Source of the DNA: Tubulanus polymorphus | Taxonomy: Eukaryota > Nemertea > Palaeonemertea > Tubulaniformes > Tubulanidae | NCBI RefSeq assembly: GCF_964204645.1 | Contig: NC_134029.1 | Location: 8,174,850 to 8,238,849, forward strand | Direction of reading: 5' to 3' | DNA: 64,000 nucleotides | Shown: piece after piece, positions 58,268 through 64,000 of the stretch | How the letters are laid out: every line of letters starts with the position of its first letter | How positions within the stretch are numbered: the stretch's first letter is position 1 | Translations under genes and position numbers: made by a program | The notes under the pieces: model-generated | Database searches by the model: none | Told to the model about the DNA's origin: nothing | The model's input: only the letters and a program-made list of their open reading frames with translations

Positions 58268-58540
58268 ATAAGCCGCAATCACACACGATCATATTATTAT
58301 TGGCTTGTGCCAAATGGGTCCGGAATAACTGTTCATACTGGCGCAAAATGGGTCTGTGCGTGTTTGTGACCAGGCCTGAGCTAAATTTTATCACGGGTCA
58401 ATTCAATGCTTGTGAATTGCTACTGATTCTGGAAGTTACTCATTTTGTTTAAGCATTTTTTAGTATGGAGTGAGTGGTTTACATGTGAACGTGCTCAGCA
58501 CGGGCAAATTTGATCTGATCTGGGCCAAGTACTTAGCTTT
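58268..58540. mobile_element. MITE, family GGGCCAAATTTGGGCCC (copy 4, diverged)
   Basis: ataagccgcaatcacacacg, ttggcttgtgccaaatgggt and cacgggcaaatttgatctga match the family; the right border is uncertain. Confidence 0.5.
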
Positions 58541-60311
58541 CATCAACTTTCACTTCATACTGATAAGTACTCATCCTGTGTCAATTTCTTTATAAAACTT
58601 ATTTCATTCTTCAAAAAGTGTGTCCACTTTTTTCAGCTGAATGGGGTCAATGATAATCATCTACATTTTCCTCTAATGAATGCGACCCAAATTCCATTTT
58701 TGGCTTGACTTTCAAGATACGTTTTCATTTATTATCACTTTTTTTCAAAAATTCATGTAACTAGAAAAATATTTCCCCCCTTATTGATAAACTATCGACA
58801 ATATTCATAAATTCCTAAATCAATGGTGAAAAATCGAAACATTTGCATAAATGTTTTTTGGGTTTATGACACTTATATTTTGGGCAAAAAATAAGCCAGA
58901 TTAGAAGTTCTTTCCTTTTGAAAACTTTGTGAAAAAAATTCCCATAAATCATAGCCATTTGAAAATTTTGCAAATAACCAATTAAACGAGCACATTTCAT
59001 TTATTCCCCCATATAACCATCCATTTTGCCATTGTATTTGCACCATGGCAGGTTTTCATTACAGTTACATCGCGAATGTGCATCAGTGATAGATCTGTTG
59101 GATTTGATATCCTTATCTGTCGACCACCATATCGAAATATAAAATACAATCTGACATCAGAAGTGATACGATAGAGACATTATGTAAATGTTTATGTTTT
59201 GTTAGATAGAAATGTAAAAAAGAGAGTGCTAATCGTATGGAGCAAATCTACAAGACTCGACAAAAAGACAATTCATTGAATTTCAAATAAATGTTAGCAT
59301 TTTCTACAACATGGTCGCCACATTACGGGGAAATTGGGAAATGTTTGGGAATTTGAGAAATCTTTCTCTAATCGGGGAAATATTTGGGATAGTCGTTTTC
59401 ATTTTGTGTATTACATTTGCCAAGGACAACTTTCTTCAGCGATTTCTCTTGAAAGTCATCTTTATGAACCAGTCACCACTAAAATATTGACTGTAGTACA
59501 CTGGTATCCCGTTACTATGATGATATATCTGTTCATTGTTACGAAGGCCCCATTTTCCAGTTGGGGACATTGAAAAATCAACCATGAAATACTTGGAAAA
59601 ACTTGCCAATTGTTAATTCGTGTTACTGTGGGAAACAAGCTACAAGATTTAGATGCCTAGAAGAAACATTGCTGTATATATTATTCTCTCGTTTGTTTTG
59701 CACGGATATTGTGTACCTTCTCGACTGACTACAACCAACCCCCTTTGCCCTTGACACTGGTTTGCTACCCGTTGATTATGCGTGTGAAACCTTTCCTTTC
59801 TGTTCCCGATACGAATATATCTCTTTTGATTGTCTTTCTCGCCATCCCTGATTCGTAGGCGTTCGCATCTCGGCGAGAGAAGGCGTTTCGGATTTTATTT
59901 ACGGTAAAAGCAGCAACCCCGTGGAACCATCACGAAACAAACACCGAGATGGAGTCGTTCGTCGCTCGGGGAATGAACACGCACATGCAGATTATCCGGG
60001 TCAAATAAACAGGCTCAGTGGGAGGAAATTGTCATCGCGCGAGGTGTCACTTCGTACTTTTTTCAACGCGGCGAAGAGACCACATTCTGACATTGCCAGA
60101 TCCCTTCGACGCGATCGTGATTTATATTGGTATCGATCGTGCTCTATCCAATTATTAATTGAGATGATGTCCTCGCGAAATGAATTGAACTGTTCCCACC
60201 AGCTGCAAATTAGCCTAGTGACTGTATTATATACATTACATATCTAAGATTAAGATTCAGCCTGATGAGTGAGGGTGGGGGAGTAATCATCCTAGTGACA
60301 CAAGTTTGTAG

Positions 60312-60597
60312 ATGAACAGGGTAGCCACTTAACTGGAAAGCAGGGAAAGTCAGGGAATTATCTTTAAAAGAGTCAGGGAATTTTATTAAAAAAATGCTTA
60401 AAATCAGGGTCATTTGTTTGCTAGATTGCATGTAAAATCAAAAAGTTTCTGTCTATGTCTTACATATTTGACTGTGTTAATTGATTGGATTCTTAACAGA
60501 TCGAGTCGGGGAAAACAACGTGCATGTCGGGGAATAGTCTAGGATAATTCAGCGAAGAAGCAAGTCAAATAAAAGTGGCCACCCTGATGAATAAGCG
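60312..60597. repeat. Interspersed repeat with GTCAGGGAATTTT motif (copy 3 of 3)
   Basis: gggtagccacttaactggaa to aataaaagtggccaccctga, in the same order as 50328-50620 and uninterrupted. Confidence 0.75.
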
Positions 60598-60636
60598 TTG
60601 ATGATAATCTAATGTATCTCCCAGTCCTTAAACATC

Positions 60637-61868
60637 TGGGCCCGGTTTAATCGACTGTTATTAAAGGCCGAGGAGCAGTATAAAAGCCCAATCAATGTCA
60701 AAGATGGCAGTACCCATGAAGCAATAGTGCAGTGGAGAGCTCCAACGGTTGAAACTGGAAATCTCCTATTTTCTCTGTCAGTTATCCGATTTGGACCCTC
60801 CTTTTTGTCAGACATATGTATTAACCCTTTCAGTGCGTCTACACCGCAGTGCGGTGTATAAATCAGTGATGGATTTTGCTAGTACACCGCACTGCGGTGT
60901 ATTGATGTAATTAGTAATTTGTAATTATCTCTATTGAAAAATGGCAGCAAGTGTCAAACATAGTGAAATAATAGTAACTAACGATACACCGCACTGCGGT
61001 GTAGACGCACTATAGTGGTATTCCCATTGTTCAACACACTAGGGTGGAATTTTTGAGAATTTTCAAATTTTCTCCAGCACTATAGGGTATTAATTAGTCA
61101 GCACTGTGTTAATGTGTAATGTATTCATTTCTGCAGTCAAAAATGTGTTTTAGGTCCTCCTCTATGAGAAATTAAGCTTTTTAGTTGGTATTTCCTTCAA
61201 AATTTGAATCTTTGAATGACATAGAGGGAGGAGTTATCCAGTGAATTAGTGTAGCTCACAGAGCACATGAACAGTAATTTGATACCTATAGTCATCAGTA
61301 TACACAAACAAAACATAGCCTCATTCATAGTACCAAAATTTGGCAACATCAAAACTTTTTCTATGGTCAATGGATCAGTCTGAAATTTCGTACACTTGTT
61401 TAGCTATCTACCATCAATGTTGTGTCCAAATTTCATGGAAATCGGATAAAAATTAATGATTTTCAAAAAATTTGAAATGTCTCTAAAATCTTTAATCTTG
61501 GCCCTATCTCTTCAAAAAAAGATCGCTAGCATCAGATTTTCATTCCCACTATGACTAGATTACTTAAAATTAGTTTAGAACTTGATATGAAAACTTTTAT
61601 GAATTTGTCAAATTTAACTGTGCGTGACCTACTTTTCTGTTGTGAGCCAACCTTGCTCACTCTAAACATTATAAACAAGATACTGTAGTTAGTGGGATGG
61701 CCGATCTCAAGTGTTTGCCACCCGGTTAACTAGCATCCATACTCCTCGGCCTTTAACTTTAACCTTAACCTTAACTTTAACCCGGGGGGGGGGGGTTAAC
61801 TCGATTGGAAATGAATTGAGTTATATCCTTGGGTTAAAAAGTTGATACCAGTCTATAAAACCGGGCCT
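60637..61868. mobile_element. Composite foldback element enclosing a TTAA-type MITE
   Basis: The outer arms gggcccggtttaatcgactg / aaaggccgaggagcagtat and the right-hand atactcctcggcctttaact / agtctataaaaccgggcc are complementary across 1.2 kb. A C/G homopolymer run lies at about 61782-61795. The MITE at 60821-61112 lies inside. Confidence 0.55.
60821..61112. mobile_element. TTAA-type MITE (292 bp), complete
   Basis: TTAACCCTTTCAGTGC at the left; the right end gcactgtgttaa is weaker. TTAA at both borders. Opposite orientation to the copy at 54934, with the same internal caccGCACTGCGGTG palindromes. Confidence 0.8.
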
Positions 61869-62501
61869 ATAAAGCCATTACTGAGTTACAGTAATGTAAG
61901 TTACAGTTTGTTGTATAAGTGAAGTTGACATTGCTCATAGTCTATCTAGTAGAGCAAGTTCCCAGCAGGAGACATTTGTCATATGAAATGTAATTGTCGT
62001 ATGCGTCATATTTGCGTAGTTTTATGTTGGAAACGATTGTTGTCGCTAATTAAGTTGATCGTTAACGCCTTAGTAGTTGACGATGATATCATTGGAAAAG
62101 TCTAGTATGGTGGCCGTTGGCGAAGTTGTACTAGGTGACACTGCTGGCTAATTACAAACATTGATACTGTTGTCGTCGTCGTCGTGAATTAAGTCAATGG
62201 GAACTGGAACTCCGCGGTACAATCGCGTTTCCCACGTTTATTCCGATTTTTTCGTAATTCATGCGCTATTCGCGCGTAAACATTTTCATAAATTTCTGTA
62301 GCCGTTTGTTCAAACTAGTAGTTTGACATTCGTGGAATCGACATTGTTTTACCGTAGTGTCCTACTTAGCGGCGGAATTACTCTTATTTTTGTTCTTGAT
62401 ATATGTACGATAAGACAAGAAAAATAGTCGAGTAGTTTTCGTTCTCATTCGAGTTTGAGTTAGGCCTGGATTTAGAGGGAAAACTCGTTAGTTTGAGCTA
62501 G

Positions 62502-62814
62502 CATTGTGGGCGAGTGGTTAGAGCGTTTGACTCTGGTCAGGTCATGGGTTCGAACCCCATAGATTACCTTAGTGTCCTCCGGCAAGATACTTAACCTCAT
62601 TGCCTCTCCCACCAAGGAGAAAATGGGTACCTGGCCTGATAGATAACTCCTGAGCGCCTAGTCGTTGCTCGGATGTTACCCCAGGGAGAGATGACTTATA
62701 CATGAAATAGCGTTATAGGCTAGGGGTCATAAGACCAAATTTGGAGCGCATTTGAACTGACTCTGGTTAGGATACCTGCGCTATATAAATGACAATTATT
62801 ACCATTATCATTAG
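62502..62814 (+). mobile_element. tRNA-derived SINE, about 310 bp
   Basis: The head looks like a tRNA gene, with an A-box-like GTGGTTAGAGCG (62514-62525) and a B box GGTTCGAACCC (62547-62557), but the tRNA fold is incomplete and no mature tRNA is called. A unique body follows, then GCGCTATATAA (62778-62788) and an ATTATTACC-type tail. The same end sequence closes the LINE fragment at 22313. Confidence 0.85.
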
Positions 62815-63371
62815 TTTCAACACAAAACTCACACTTAATACTAAATGAGAAAATTGATTTTGTTTGTTGCATGGAATCGCGCAAAATCGTGCGTACATAT
62901 GTACTTTGTGGCCAGGCAATATGCCGCTAGAAGCAAAAACCAGTGAAGGGTACCAAAGGGTATAGCGTTTTTAATTATGAATTATACCAATTCAGCGGTT
63001 GGTGAACTCCTTCGACGAGATGAAGTGAACCCCTAGTATAATTTCGAAGCGTATTCCTAAAATTGGCCTGGTCTGACGGGGGTCATTAGTTTCATCATAC
63101 AAATCACTTATCGTGCCTTCCATTCAGCTAATTGTATCTTACAAGCTCGATCATTAAGTCTAAGGGTCATCGAGGTATAAGATTCGTCTGTTTGTGTCAG
63201 TTGTGCCAATATTTGGTGGGTGATTGAATTGTCCTCGATACCAAATTTGTCCGGTTTCATTAAAATCAGTCCAGTCTAGTCATAGTTGAATCTCCACACT
63301 TTCACGAGAAATACCAGAGGATGACCTTAATTTCATTATTCGCTGTTGCGCTCGTTCGGTGTCAGTGCATT

Positions 63372-63662
63372 AAAGCTGCGATCAAACGGAGACGATTTGG
63401 CTCGGACCAAATTTGACACGGATCAGATGCGAGTCAAATTTGGCCCGTACCTGATTACAAAGCGCGTTCACCACTCGCCATGTAAACCACTCACTTGATA
63501 CTGACCAATGCTTAAACAAAGCGAAGTGAGTCACTTCCGGAACCAGTTGCAATTCACATGTAATCATTTGTCTCGTGCTAAAATTTGGCTCGGGCTCGGT
63601 CCCACGTTTTTGGTCGGCCTAACTAGGCACGGGCTAGAAATGCTTATATCGATCGCAGCTTA
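63372..63662. mobile_element. MITE, family GGGCCAAATTTGGGCCC (copy 5)
   Basis: Ends aagctgcgatcaaacggaga and ttatatcgatcgcagctt are inverted. The body shares caatgcttaaacaaagcga and gagtcacttcc with copy 2. Confidence 0.65.
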
Positions 63663-64000
63663 ACTTGACATTTTCCCCTGCACCCTCAGCTAAATAATTA
63701 TTTTATCCACCCTTCGTGTGTCTACTGGACCTAAAGATAAATGTACTTCAGTATAGCTGTTGAATAATTTCTTAACTAGATTAGTAGTTTCATTTTCACG
63801 CATATTCCATAACAAGATTGGATTATTGTTATTATACCTATGCACTTGAAAATGGCGTGCAATAAACCTAGCATATCACCATTGTTCAGATACGTAATCA
63901 ATATTTCATTGCGGCAATCGAAGTGCTGATATTCATGGCTGTATTTTGCTGAGGCTCTTTTAAAAACGAAAATTCTGCGCTGATAATGAAAAAGTCCGAA

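Larger units (their letters stand above)
41367..64000 (+). other. Probable first coding intron of the exchanger gene (continues beyond the window)
   Basis: No exon with NCX similarity, and no other convincing gene, was found over 22.6 kb on either strand. The stretch is mosaic: unique AT-rich DNA, many MITEs, some nested, and CpG-rich islands (about 51.4-51.75, 56.55-57.3, 57.95-58.25 and 59.85-60.2 kb) that could be regulatory. Confidence 0.4.

Noticed and set aside
62502-62570. Functional tRNA gene
   Set aside because: A and B boxes are present, but the acceptor stem does not pair properly and the sequence continues into a SINE body and tail.

Overview
The window is nuclear DNA from an animal. 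Genes are split by GT-AG introns, intergenic DNA is AT-rich, and most of the non-coding space is short inverted-repeat transposons, SINE/LINE debris and minisatellites. The gene set (PIGO, RPP40, an Na+/Ca2+ exchanger, a peptide-type GPCR, a secreted kringle protein) and the repeat style suggest a marine invertebrate, most likely a lophotrochozoan. That placement is inference; the sequence alone does not name a species.

Left part (1-11.8 kb): two head-to-tail minus-strand housekeeping genes. RPP40 (RNase P/MRP subunit) runs off the left edge after its first three coding exons. PIGO (GPI ethanolamine-phosphate transferase 3) is complete: six coding exons between 10166 and 3149 join in consistent phases to 1097 residues. 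About 460 bp separate the two genes.

Middle part (11.8-31.2 kb): a locally duplicated block. Each unit pairs an intronless class A GPCR on the plus strand with a convergent small kringle gene on the minus strand. Only the first GPCR (12034-13074) is intact. Later GPCR copies are fragments, and two of three kringle copies keep an open signal-peptide exon plus an open kringle exon.

The most unusual object sits inside the third GPCR copy: a 5,033-bp element (23063-28095) with 819-bp terminal inverted repeats, AG...CT ends and a 6-bp target duplication GCCGGG. These are Polinton/Maverick hallmarks, but there is no polymerase, integrase or capsid gene. It carries one zinc-knuckle-like ORF that starts inside the inverted repeat (complete on the left, truncated on the right), two small membrane-segment proteins (one with a C2H2 finger), a 1.8-kb array of a 24-bp repeat, and ends that are themselves 343-bp palindromes. 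I read it as a recent, non-autonomous mini-Polinton. A decayed relative of its terminal region lies at 14.4-14.8 kb.

Right part (31.2-64 kb): a field of inverted-repeat elements, several nested. It surrounds a CpG-rich candidate promoter with a non-coding first exon (about 35.0-35.28 kb) and the first coding exon of a plus-strand SLC8-type Na+/Ca2+ exchanger (40629-41366). The rest of that gene is not recognisable in the window, so 41.4-64 kb is probably a very long first coding intron.
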